Counted from the stretch's first letter, positions 31,907 to 38,310 are shown. The stretch: DNA of 64,000 nucleotides from a virus (IMGVR_UViG_3300042868_008355:1-64000), one strand, 5' to 3'. Made by a program: numbers and translations. Notes: generated by a model from the sequence alone, not told the origin.

Positions 31907-31981
31907 GGTGGCTATAGCTCAGTAGGTAGAGCAAAGGTTTGTGGTACCTTGTGTCATGGGTTCGATTCCCATTAGTTACCC
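31907..31981 (+). tRNA. tRNA-His(GTG)
   Basis: Acceptor GGTGGCT/AGTTACC, anticodon stem AAGGT/ACCTT, loop TTGTGGT, T-arm ATGGG TTCGATT CCCAT, discriminator C as expected for His. Confidence 0.9.
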
Positions 31982-31987
31982 AAATAC

Positions 31988-32077
31988 GGAGAGATGGCAG
32001 AGTGGTTGATTGCGTCAGTCTTGAAAACTGAATTACGGGAAACTGTAACGGGGGTTCGAACCCCTCTCTCTCCGCCA
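31988..32077 (+). tRNA. tRNA-Ser(TGA)
   Basis: Class II. Acceptor GGAGAGA/TCTCTCC, anticodon stem TCAGT/ACTGA, loop CTTGAAA, long variable arm, T-arm GGGGG TTCGAAC CCCTC, discriminator G and encoded CCA. Confidence 0.93.
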
Positions 32078-32149
32078 AAGTAAAGAGAACCGTGAGTCCG
32101 CGGATGGAAACAACTACAGGACGAGCATACGTCATACTTTACTTTAATT

Positions 32150-32242
32150 AGTCAGGTTTGGTACAAGGTCGGTTCGAGTCCGATGGCAGGTCATGGATGT
32201 CGGGTAGCTCCCTGTAGAGAGGTTCAATTCCTCTCCTGACTA
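32150..32242 (+). other. tRNA-like element with two T-arm sequences
   Basis: Acceptor AGTCAGG/CCTGACT and a normal 3' T-arm AGAGG TTCAATT CCTCT, but a second T-arm-like TCGG TTCGAGT CCGA sits where the D-arm should be, and no anticodon arm is evident. Looks chimeric or decayed. Confidence 0.35.
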
Positions 32243-32251
32243 CAAAAAAAT

Positions 32252-32282
32252 TTGGCAGATTAAAATATTAGACATATCTTTG
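32252..32282 (+). promoter_or_regulatory. Host-type promoter with -33 TTG
   Basis: TTTGGCAG with TTG at 32252, TATCTTTG at 32275-32282, 4 nt before ATG 32287. Confidence 0.7.
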
Positions 32283-32286
32283 TATT

Positions 32287-32565
32287 ATGAAAAACAAGGA
32301 AAATTTAGAATATTGGTTTTGCAAAATAGGTCCTATTGACAGAAGTGAAATACCTTTTGGTGGTGACGGTCCATTGAGAAGTGCCGTTGAAGATAAGTTT
32401 ATTGATATGTTTGGAGAACAAGCGAAAACCTGTGGTAGTGGTTGGGGATTAAAAGAAGAAATGAAAACAAGATTGGATATCATTTCTTACCTACATATCA
32501 CAGACCCAAGTGGGGAAATGTTAAAACAAATTGATGAAATCTTGAATAAACGACCGATGTTTTAA
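32287..32565 (+). CDS. Small hypothetical protein
   Basis: 92 residues with IPFGGDGPLRSAVEDKFIDMFGE and GSGWGLKEEMKTRLDIISYL, which has the look of a conserved soluble phage protein. No function assigned. Leaderless host-type promoter, between tRNA-like elements. Confidence 0.6.
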   Translation: MKNKENLEYWFCKIGPIDRSEIPFGGDGPLRSAVEDKFIDMFGEQAKTCGSGWGLKEEMKTRLDIISYLHITDPSGEMLKQIDEILNKRPMF

Positions 32566-32573
32566 ATTAAAAT

Positions 32574-32672
32574 AGTCAGGTGGCGGAATGGTAGACGCAA
32601 TAGGTGAAAATACCATACAGATGTTCACCCATCTAATGCAATGGTTTACAGGTTCGAATCCTGTCCTGACTA
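32574..32672 (+). other. Leu-like tRNA element with extra hairpin
   Basis: Acceptor AGTCAGG/CCTGACT, Leu-type D-arm GTGGCGGAATGGTAGACGC, T-arm ACAGG TTCGAAT CCTGT. Between them two hairpins occur (ATaGGT/ACCAT and AGATG/CATCT, the latter with a 6-nt loop TTCACC), so no standard 7-nt anticodon loop can be assigned. Confidence 0.4.
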
Positions 32673-32745
32673 CACGGTTCGGTTCATCACCGAATAGTAT
32701 GCCCAATACGATGAGAAGTGAGGTGATACTTCACATGGGATTTCT

Positions 32746-32826
32746 GATAGAGAAAGGCTCTATCTGGTTTGACTAGCCACGGGGAAGAGCAAAGGGAGTT
32801 AAAGAACAACGTACTCTCATAGTCAA
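32746..32826 (+). other. Structured spacer
   Basis: Perfect stems GATAGAG/CTCTATC (32746-32764) and TTGACTA/TAGTCAA (32769-32826) just before tRNA-Ile. No ORF; possible processing signal or small RNA. Confidence 0.3.
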
Positions 32827-32831
32827 TTTAT

Positions 32832-32903
32832 TGTCACGTAACTCAGCGGTAGAGTTCTTCTCTGATACGGAAGCGGTCGTAGGTTCAAATCCTACCGTGA
32901 CAA
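32832..32903 (+). tRNA. tRNA-Ile(GAT)
   Basis: Acceptor TGTCACG/CGTGACA, anticodon stem CTTCT/GGAAG, loop CTGATAC, T-arm GTAGG TTCAAAT CCTAC, discriminator A. Confidence 0.92.
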
Positions 32904-32909
32904 CACAAT

Positions 32910-32984
32910 GTCTTCGTAGCTCAGCTGGTTTAGAGCACTTCACTTTTAATGAAGGAGTCACAGGTTCGAACCCTGTCGGGGACA
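32910..32984 (+). tRNA. tRNA-Lys(TTT)
   Basis: Acceptor GTCTTCG/CGGGGAC, anticodon stem CTTCA/TGAAG, loop CTTTTAA, T-arm ACAGG TTCGAAC CCTGT. Confidence 0.93.
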
Positions 32985-32990
32985 CTATAA

Positions 32991-33062
32991 GGTCGGTTGG
33001 TCGAGTGGTTTAGGCGGTAGTCTGCAAAACTATCTACACAGGTTCGATTCCTGTACCGACCT
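32991..33062 (+). tRNA. tRNA-Cys(GCA)
   Basis: Acceptor GGTCGGT/ACCGACC, anticodon stem GTAGT/ACTAT, loop CTGCAAA, T-arm ACAGG TTCGATT CCTGT, discriminator T as usual for Cys. Confidence 0.92.
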
Positions 33063-33070
33063 CAATATAC

Positions 33071-33143
33071 ACGTCTGTAGCTCAGTTGGTAGAGCACTGG
33101 TCTCCAAAACCAGGTGTCGGTGGTTCGAGCCCATCCAGTCGTG
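33071..33143 (+). tRNA. tRNA-Trp(CCA)
   Basis: Acceptor ACGTCTG/CAGTCGT (one T-T mismatch), anticodon stem CTGGT/ACCAG, loop CTCCAAA, T-arm GGTGG TTCGAGC CCATC, discriminator G. Confidence 0.9.
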
Positions 33144-33301
33144 CAAAACTAACACAGAATGAATGATACGAGCCACCAAAGTTCGAAAGGAGTCAGGGTG
33201 TTGGTTTAACTTATAGGTTGATTGGGGAAGTCCATAACGTTAACGTGTCAGTAGTTCGTTGTTGTGGGGGAGTTTGAACTGTCATAGTAACGCCAATCGT
33301 A

Positions 33302-33334
33302 AAAACAGATGTCCACTGAACCATCTTCTGTTTT
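33302..33334 (+). other. Hairpin before tRNA-Tyr
   Basis: AAAACAGA and TCTGTTTT form an 8-bp stem 8 nt upstream of tRNA-Tyr, without a T run. Rest of the 33144-33342 spacer has no ORF. Confidence 0.35.
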
Positions 33335-33342
33335 CCTAAATT

Positions 33343-33425
33343 GGGTCAGTTGAGCAATTGGTCGGCTCGCTAGTCTGTAAAACTAGTTCATTTGTGACGT
33401 GTAGGTTCGAATCCTACCTGGCCCA
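33343..33425 (+). tRNA. tRNA-Tyr(GTA)
   Basis: Class II. Acceptor GGGTCAG/CTGGCCC, anticodon stem CTAGT/ACTAG, loop CTGTAAA, T-arm GTAGG TTCGAAT CCTAC, discriminator A. Confidence 0.93.
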
Positions 33426-33432
33426 CTTAAAT

Positions 33433-33505
33433 TGTCCTGTGGTGTAATTGGCAACACGTCTGGTTTTGGTCCAGAAGAGTATAGGTTCGAGACCTGTCGG
33501 GACAA
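33433..33505 (+). tRNA. tRNA-Gln(TTG)
   Basis: Acceptor TGTCCTG/CGGGACA, anticodon stem TCTGG/CCAGA, loop TTTTGGT, T-loop TTCGAGA. Confidence 0.92.
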
Positions 33506-33510
33506 CAATT

Positions 33511-33585
33511 GGTTTTGTGGTGTAACGGAGAGCACATGAAGCTACGGACTTCAGAGTGAGGGTTCGAATCCTTCCAAAACCACCA
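33511..33585 (+). tRNA. tRNA-Arg(ACG)
   Basis: Acceptor GGTTTTG/CAAAACC, anticodon stem TGAAG/CTTCA, loop CTACGGA, T-arm GAGGG TTCGAAT CCTTC, encoded CCA. A34 would need deamination to inosine by host TadA. Confidence 0.92.
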
Positions 33586-33586
33586 T

Positions 33587-33658
33587 GGCGATGTAGTTCA
33601 GTGGTAGAACACTTCTTTCATACGGAAGGGGTCGGTGGTTCGATACCACCCATCGCCA
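33587..33658 (+). tRNA. tRNA-Met(CAT) or tRNA-Ile2(CAT)
   Basis: Acceptor GGCGATG/CATCGCC, anticodon stem CTTCT/GGAAG, loop TTCATAC, T-arm GGTGG TTCGATA CCACC. Not initiator-like. Confidence 0.9.
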
Positions 33659-33664
33659 CTATAT

Positions 33665-33738
33665 TGGAATGTAGCTCAGTTGGTGAGAGCAGTTGTCTTA
33701 TACACAACAGGTCATGGGTTCAACTCCCATCATTCCGA
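33665..33738 (+). tRNA. tRNA-Ile(TAT)
   Basis: Acceptor TGGAATG/CATTCCG, anticodon stem GTTGT/ACAAC, loop CTTATAC, T-arm ATGGG TTCAACT CCCAT, discriminator A. UAU-anticodon Ile tRNAs are uncommon in bacteria. Confidence 0.9.
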
Positions 33739-33743
33739 CAATA

Positions 33744-33831
33744 GGAAGGTTACCCAAGTTGGTGAAGGGGTCAGTTTGCTAAACTGATAGGTCAAGTAAT
33801 TGGCGCGAGGGTTCGAGCCCCTCACCTTCCG
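33744..33831 (+). tRNA. tRNA-Ser(GCT)
   Basis: Class II. Acceptor GGAAGGT/ACCTTCC, anticodon stem TCAGT/ACTGA, loop TTGCTAA, variable arm, T-arm GAGGG TTCGAGC CCCTC, discriminator G. Last tRNA of the array. Confidence 0.93.
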
Positions 33832-33860
33832 CAAAAGTTGACAAAAAAGGATTTAAAACC

Positions 33861-33868
33861 TATATTTG
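33861..33868 (+). promoter_or_regulatory. Host-type promoter, TATATTTG
   Basis: TATATTTG, 4 nt before ATG 33873. Confidence 0.6.
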
Positions 33869-33872
33869 TAGT

Positions 33873-35138
33873 ATGGAAAAACTATCAAAAATAGGGAACA
33901 ATATAGTGGGTTCTGAAATCATCAAAATCTCACAACAAATCAAAGAAATCTCTAAAACAAAACCTGTAATCAATTTAACCATTGGTGATTTTAATTCAGG
34001 ATTTTGGCCAATCCCACCAAAATTGAAACAACACATTGAACAATGTTATGAGGATGGTTTGACCAATTATCCTAATTCTCAAGGTGAGATTAATTTAAGA
34101 GAATCGGTTTCCAAACATATTAAACAACAATTTGATGTAGATTATTCTCCTGAGGAAATCTTAATTGGTGGTGGAGTTCGTCCGTTGATTTATACGGTTT
34201 ACAAAGCGACCACAAATCCAAACGAATCAGTAATTTATCCTGTTCCATCTTGGAACAATAACCACTATTGTTTTTTACATGGAGTTGAAAAAACTGAGAT
34301 TGAATGTCTACCTGAAAATTCATTTTTTCCAACTGTAAGGGATATTGAGGTTAGGATTGGTGACAATACATCTTTGATTTGTATTTGTTCACCACAGAAC
34401 CCTACAGGTCGTGTGATTGACCCTGAAGTTCTTAAAGGTATTTGTGAGTTGGTGGTCAATGAAAATAAAGTTAGGGCAAGTCAAGTCGGTTCAAGACCTT
34501 TGTATTTGTTCTTTGACCAAATCTATTCTGACATCACACAAGATGGTAAATTTGTACATCCAATCAAACTATGTCCTGAAATCAGACCATATTTGATTTG
34601 TGCTGACGGTATTTCCAAATCACTAAATGCCACTGGTGTTCGTGTTGGTTGGTTGTTTGGACCAAAAGATGTTATTGGAAAAATGACTGAAGTATTGTCT
34701 CACATTGGAGCATGGGCACCAAAACCTGAACAACATGGTTTGGACAAATATATTAGAGAAAATTATGATGATTACCTGTGGCATGTCAATTATGTTAAGA
34801 ACGAATATGAATGGATTACGCATAGTATCTGTAAAAAGTTTGAAGAGTTAAAAGAAAAAGGTTTTAACGTTGATTGTCAAAGACCAGAAGGTGGAATCTA
34901 CATTTCAGTTTATTTGGGGTATGTAAATTCATTCGACTCAACTGAAGAATACATTTCATTTCTAATTAACAATTGTGGTCTTGGAATTGTACCATTTGAA
35001 TATTTTGGTTCAAAAGAAAAGGGATGGTTCAGAATTTCGATTGGTAATATTTCCAGTAGTAATTTGGACGATGTTATTAACACAATTGAAAAGTCGGTAG
35101 TGAAATCAACATCTTTTGTTAATTCTAGGATATTTTAA
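33873..35138 (+). CDS. Class I/II PLP-dependent aminotransferase
   Basis: 421 residues. Fold-type I signatures in order: NLTIGDFNSGFWPIP, YPNSQGEINLRESV, YPVPSWNNNHY, ICSPQNPTGRV, FFDQIYSD (PLP-binding Asp/Tyr) and ADGISKSLNATGVRVGW with the Schiff-base Lys. Resembles aspartate or related amino-acid aminotransferases. An unusual gene for a phage; substrate cannot be told. Leaderless host-type promoter suggests early expression; it could adjust amino-acid supply (inference). Confidence 0.85.
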   Translation: MEKLSKIGNNIVGSEIIKISQQIKEISKTKPVINLTIGDFNSGFWPIPPKLKQHIEQCYEDGLTNYPNSQGEINLRESVSKHIKQQFDVDYSPEEILIGGGVRPLIYTVYKATTNPNESVIYPVPSWNNNHYCFLHGVEKTEIECLPENSFFPTVRDIEVRIGDNTSLICICSPQNPTGRVIDPEVLKGICELVVNENKVRASQVGSRPLYLFFDQIYSDITQDGKFVHPIKLCPEIRPYLICADGISKSLNATGVRVGWLFGPKDVIGKMTEVLSHIGAWAPKPEQHGLDKYIRENYDDYLWHVNYVKNEYEWITHSICKKFEELKEKGFNVDCQRPEGGIYISVYLGYVNSFDSTEEYISFLINNCGLGIVPFEYFGSKEKGWFRISIGNISSSNLDDVINTIEKSVVKSTSFVNSRIF

Positions 35139-35181
35139 AAAAAATATTTAAATAAATTGACGAATCAGGGTTCCTAACTTA

Positions 35182-35188
35182 TATTTAT
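35182..35188 (+). promoter_or_regulatory. TATTTAT late-type promoter box
   Basis: TATTTAT, 12 nt before ATG 35201. Confidence 0.4.
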
Positions 35189-35200
35189 CATTCATTGAAT

Positions 35201-35392
35201 ATGAAAAACATTATGAAAAACACAATTCTTACATTATTCACAATCGTAGCTTTAGCCTCTTGTGGACACGAAACAACTGAAACTAAATCTGATTCAACCA
35301 TGGTAGATTCTGTTATGGTAGATTCATCAACAATTGATTCAACCGTAGTTGCAGACTCAGTTGAAGTTGAGTCATCTGTTGAAACTAATTAA
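35201..35392 (+). CDS. Small lipoprotein
   Basis: 63 residues from ATG 35201; an ATG six codons later is also possible. Signal peptide MKNTILTLFTIVALAS with lipobox ALAS/C; the mature part is a Ser/Asp/Val-rich low-complexity chain (MVDSVMVDSSTIDSTVVADS). Probably a flexible, acidic lipoprotein of the host envelope. Function unknown; one of several envelope proteins in the window. Confidence 0.65.
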   Translation: MKNIMKNTILTLFTIVALASCGHETTETKSDSTMVDSVMVDSSTIDSTVVADSVEVESSVETN

Positions 35393-35410
35393 TTGGTTTT
35401 TGACTACAAA

Positions 35411-35441
35411 CAAAAAACCCACTTTTCAGTGGGTTTTTTTT
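35411..35441. terminator. Bidirectional intrinsic terminator
   Basis: AAAAAACCCACTttTCAGTGGGTTTTTTT-type stem: ACCCACT/AGTGGGT flanked by an A run and a T run, between convergent genes. Confidence 0.8.
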
Positions 35442-35442
35442 A

Positions 35443-36627
35443 TTATAATAATCCTTTAATTCTGTTAATATTTTCTTCTAACTTTTTACTTGGTTTCTTA
35501 TCGAATGATTTTTTTAAGTTTTTATAACTACTTAGAAAAAATCCATCATCAGGTGAACTATCATCATTTTTTGGTTCTTCTGGTTCTTTAGGTTTTTCGT
35601 CAGAAGATTTTTTTAAACCTCTATATAAACTAGTAAATATACCAACATCTTCGCCTTTATCTTGTTTAGTGTTAGGAGGCGTTTCATTATCAAAAACAAT
35701 TGAAGTCCTGTTTTTGTTATGTTTATATAGTGTAACCAAAACGTTTGAATTTGTTGTACCTAAAACAGTGCCAACCCCAACCCTATCTTTTATTTTTTGT
35801 GATGGAGATGTAATACCGCAATATTCCAAAAACCCATCCTCAAATTCTATAACAATTTGGTTAATACAAGATGTGTTATTTATTACGTCGACAATTTTTC
35901 CTGAAACAGGACTTTTAATTTTTGTATTTGAATTTCTTGGAATTAATACTTTACCTCCTCTAATTTTTGCACCAACACCAAACGTACCTGGTTTAAATGA
36001 TTCTTTAATACCCATAGAATTTAATATTGAAAGACCAATTTTACTTGCAAAATTACTTGAACTTGGTGTTTCTGTGTCTTGAGTACTGTCCTCTGTCGAT
36101 GTAGTATTGGTTGAAGTTTCTGTTGAACTTGATGTTGGTTGTTGACTTGGAGAACCCGTCATGTTTGATACGTGAACATGGTTATCATGACCTTCAAATC
36201 CAAAAGTTAAAACTGCCTTTGGGTTACTTGGTCCTTCGGCATTTTTATTGTACCCCATTGACACTAACGCAGCTACTAATTTGTCGGCATCTGCTCGATT
36301 AGATGGACTAACCGCTTTACCATTAATCATGGCAATATCAACGGCATTTCCTGTTGTGTGTCGGCTTGTATTACCACTCTTAGTTTTGTTCCCGTGTCCA
36401 CTAATTCCAGTTGTAACACTAACATTTACACCAGCACTTTTTGCAGCATTTTGGATGTCCTGTAATAAAGTGGTATTGATATTATCTGATGCGGGATTAC
36501 CGTGGCCAATATTCCTGAAATCAATATTGTTGTAGGAATCCGTAACTTCAAATACCAAGTTTTTATTTTCATTTATGATATTATAACTTGATAATATATC
36601 TTCAATTAATTTTTTTTGATTACTCAT
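35443..36627 (-). CDS. Putative packaged cell-wall hydrolase, M15 peptidase type
   Basis: 394 residues from ATG 36627, 4 nt after TATTTAT (an ATG two codons earlier overlaps the box). N-terminus QKKLIEDILSSYNIINE/N carries the packaging-like signal. Residues ~74-160 hold GISGHGN, SRHTTGNAVDIAM (H90, D97) and DNHVHVS, the metal ligands of M15 D-Ala-D-Ala/L-Ala-D-Glu peptidases. Residues ~215-320 (IKSPVSGKIVDVINN) resemble an M23/lipoyl-like beta-sandwich, maybe cell-wall binding. Could act as entry lysin carried in the virion or as the endolysin. Confidence 0.65.
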   Translation of the reverse strand: MSNQKKLIEDILSSYNIINENKNLVFEVTDSYNNIDFRNIGHGNPASDNINTTLLQDIQNAAKSAGVNVSVTTGISGHGNKTKSGNTSRHTTGNAVDIAMINGKAVSPSNRADADKLVAALVSMGYNKNAEGPSNPKAVLTFGFEGHDNHVHVSNMTGSPSQQPTSSSTETSTNTTSTEDSTQDTETPSSSNFASKIGLSILNSMGIKESFKPGTFGVGAKIRGGKVLIPRNSNTKIKSPVSGKIVDVINNTSCINQIVIEFEDGFLEYCGITSPSQKIKDRVGVGTVLGTTNSNVLVTLYKHNKNRTSIVFDNETPPNTKQDKGEDVGIFTSLYRGLKKSSDEKPKEPEEPKNDDSSPDDGFFLSSYKNLKKSFDKKPSKKLEENINRIKGLL

Positions 36628-36631
36628 AATC

Positions 36632-36638
36632 ATAAATA
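36632..36638 (-). promoter_or_regulatory. TATTTAT late-type promoter box
   Basis: TATTTAT on the minus strand, 4 nt before ATG 36627. Confidence 0.5.
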
Positions 36639-36647
36639 GTTTAACAA

Positions 36648-36678
36648 TAAAAAAAACCGACTATTGGTCGGTTCTTTT
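36648..36678 (-). terminator. Intrinsic terminator
   Basis: AACCGAC and GTCGGTT stem with a 5-nt loop and a T run on the minus strand, overlapping the end of the gene at 36661-36810. Confidence 0.75.
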
Positions 36679-36810
36679 AGTGTAGACCAATCTTTTGATT
36701 TCTGACTTAACAGGCTCTTCAGATTGGGGTTCAGGTTTATTTACTTTCTTTTTAAAAAACGATTTAAAAAAATTAATAATTTTATTTAATGTTGTCTTGA
36801 TTGTTTTCAT
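36661..36810 (-). CDS. 49-residue small basic protein
   Basis: ATG to TAG, MKTIKTTLNKIINFFKSFFKKK..., an amphipathic cationic helix followed by a polar tail ending VYTKRTDQ. Overlaps the end of the PspC-like gene by 29 nt, so it is probably co-translated with it and may sit at the membrane. No family known. Confidence 0.5.
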   Translation of the reverse strand: MKTIKTTLNKIINFFKSFFKKKVNKPEPQSEEPVKSEIKRLVYTKRTDQ

Positions 36811-36985
36811 ATCTTTCCAATGGAATTATCATCCACATCAATAAGTATGTGATAATAATTGGAAATGGTGTAAAAACTAATGCAACAAAAATAATTCTTA
36901 TTATTGATTCATCAATATTGAAATATTCTGAAAGTCCTTTACATACTCCCACAATTTCTCCATGTGGTCTTTTTAATCTTTTCAT
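36782..36985 (-). CDS. PspC-domain membrane protein
   Basis: 67 residues, essentially one PspC domain: GVCKGLSEYFNIDESIIRII then a membrane segment (FVALVFTPFPIIITYLLMWMIIP). In bacteria PspC is an inner-membrane sensor of the phage-shock response that responds to envelope stress. A phage copy could dampen or mimic that response. Overlaps the RmlC-like gene by 4 nt. Confidence 0.8.
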   Translation of the reverse strand: MKRLKRPHGEIVGVCKGLSEYFNIDESIIRIIFVALVFTPFPIIITYLLMWMIIPLERYENNQDNIK

Positions 36986-37443
36986 TTTCCTTGTTTGTCT
37001 TTTTCTGATATTGTAATTTTATTAACTCCACTATGTTCAAAAACTACATTTGACACTGTTGGGTTTTCAAACCAACGCAAACTATGCTCACTTTCAGGGT
37101 TATAATCACCCTCAACCATGTAAACAACAATTGTATTAGGTTCAAGTGTTAAAAATCCGTGAGCCATGTTATTCGGGATGTATACCGCTTGGTTTTCATT
37201 AACCTCACAATAATCAGTTTCACCTGTTTTTAAATCAACCATAAAGTCGATAATTGAACCCTGAACCACTTTAACGTATTTTGTCTGTGGTGGATTGGTT
37301 TGGTAATGTAATCCTCTAAAGGTAAATGGCTCAGTATTGATACTGATTGAACATTGAGTCCAATCAATATCTAATACCTTTGTGTTTATCGGTGTGTAAG
37401 ACCCCCTATCGTCTTTGAATGTTTCGTGTTCGTGTTTAATCAT
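36982..37443 (-). CDS. RmlC-like dTDP-sugar 3,5-epimerase (cupin)
   Basis: 153 residues. FRGLHYQTNPPQTKYVKVVQGSI, the RmlC substrate-binding segment with the first active-site His, and VYIPNNMAHGFLTLEPNTIVVY with the second conserved His region. RmlC epimerises dTDP-4-keto-6-deoxyglucose in rhamnose synthesis; single-domain relatives act on other nucleotide sugars. The phage may alter surface sugar or decorate its own components. Overlaps the HAD gene upstream. Confidence 0.8.
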   Translation of the reverse strand: MIKHEHETFKDDRGSYTPINTKVLDIDWTQCSISINTEPFTFRGLHYQTNPPQTKYVKVVQGSIIDFMVDLKTGETDYCEVNENQAVYIPNNMAHGFLTLEPNTIVVYMVEGDYNPESEHSLRWFENPTVSNVVFEHSGVNKITISEKDKQGK

Positions 37444-38011
37444 TTAAAAATTTCAGTATTTTATCTTTTATTCCTGATTGTTTGATTCCTTCATTTGAAG
37501 ACGGTGTCAATACGAAATTATCTAATCCCCAATCTTTCCAATCCTCTCCATTCTTACCCATATCAAGGTCATCAACTGCGACCCAATGAGTAACTTCAGG
37601 ATGGTCATGTAAGAATTGTTTAATCTCGATAACACGGGTCATTTCCAAATCCCAACGAGGAGACCAAATCCATATCATATCATTATACCATGTACATTGA
37701 CCCAAATTAGTTGTTAATGCGATTGGTTTTTTGATGATACCTTTTGATTCGTAATATTCTCCCATTTCTTCGAGATTAGCCCACCTCTTCCAATCAGAAG
37801 ACGTTACAATTTCGGCACCTGTTTCTTCCAAGATTTCATTCAAAGTCTTAACAGCTTTTTGATTAAAGTTATCAAAACGATATTCAAGGGGCATTTCTGA
37901 TGTTGTCATAGATAATTTACGACCACCCCATTTTGTTTGTTTCTTAAATCGACCACCCCACTCTGAAGATAAACAGATTACTCCATCATGGTCCAAAAAT
38001 ATAACTTTCAT
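37436..38011 (-). CDS. HAD-family protein of the SAK RNA-repair type
   Basis: 191 residues. IFLDHDGVIC (DxD-type motif I with His between, as HDG) and AEIVTSSDWKRW (motif II), then HWVAVDDLDMG (motif IV). The L..I.EETGAEIVTSSDW pattern is that of HAD domains found in Swiss-army-knife RNA repair proteins. It may remove phosphate from RNA ends. Le aderless host-type promoter 4 nt upstream; first gene of a minus-strand operon with rmlC-like and pspC-like genes. Confidence 0.65.
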   Translation of the reverse strand: MKVIFLDHDGVICLSSEWGGRFKKQTKWGGRKLSMTTSEMPLEYRFDNFNQKAVKTLNEILEETGAEIVTSSDWKRWANLEEMGEYYESKGIIKKPIALTTNLGQCTWYNDMIWIWSPRWDLEMTRVIEIKQFLHDHPEVTHWVAVDDLDMGKNGEDWKDWGLDNFVLTPSSNEGIKQSGIKDKILKFLND

Positions 38012-38015
38012 AACG

Positions 38016-38023
38016 CAAATATA
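38016..38023 (-). promoter_or_regulatory. Host-type promoter, TATATTTG
   Basis: TATATTTG on the minus strand, 4 nt before ATG 38011. Confidence 0.6.
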
Positions 38024-38085
38024 GTATATTTATATAAAAACACAAAGCATAATAAGCATAAAAGTTTAATTTATATCTATGGACG

Positions 38086-38310
38086 ATGATAGTGAAAAAC
38101 AGAACTTGGAGAAGAACGTTTCAAGACAATCTCTCCCAAATCTCTTTAATGTTGGCGTTATTCTTCAATCCTTTTGGATTCGATGCCGTTCAATATGCTC
38201 TAATGTTGTGGACAGGGAGTTTATGGAAAGCCAACTTTATTTTGTATTGTGTTGCGGCAGTATTTTTTGGTTTTTACTTATATTTGAGGAAATTATCTAA
38301 AAAACCTTAA
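38086..38310 (+). CDS. Small membrane protein
   Basis: 74 residues. Basic start (KNRTWRRTFQDNLSQ) then hydrophobic segments (SLMLALFFNPFGFDAVQYALML, FILYCVAAVFFGFYLYL) and a basic tail. Two-pass membrane topology. This frame is preferred to the overlapping one starting at 38079 because of its clear membrane pattern. GTG 38092 is an alternative start. Function unknown. Converges with the gene at 38307. Confidence 0.55.
   Translation: MIVKNRTWRRTFQDNLSQISLMLALFFNPFGFDAVQYALMLWTGSLWKANFILYCVAAVFFGFYLYLRKLSKKP

Noticed and set aside
32619-32634. Opal suppressor (TCA) anticodon in the Leu-like element
   Set aside because: The loop has six bases and a pyrimidine at position 37; and genes here end normally in TAA, TGA and TAG, so recoding is not indicated.
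26836-33013. Many 60-115-codon open frames on the minus strand across the tRNA array
   Set aside because: They run through tRNA genes and share T-arm-derived peptides such as FEPATP-like strings; they are by-products of tRNA sequence.
38079-38300. Alternative frame starting at 38079
   Set aside because: Overlaps the better membrane-protein frame at 38086 and has a Cys/Trp-rich, random-looking C-terminus.
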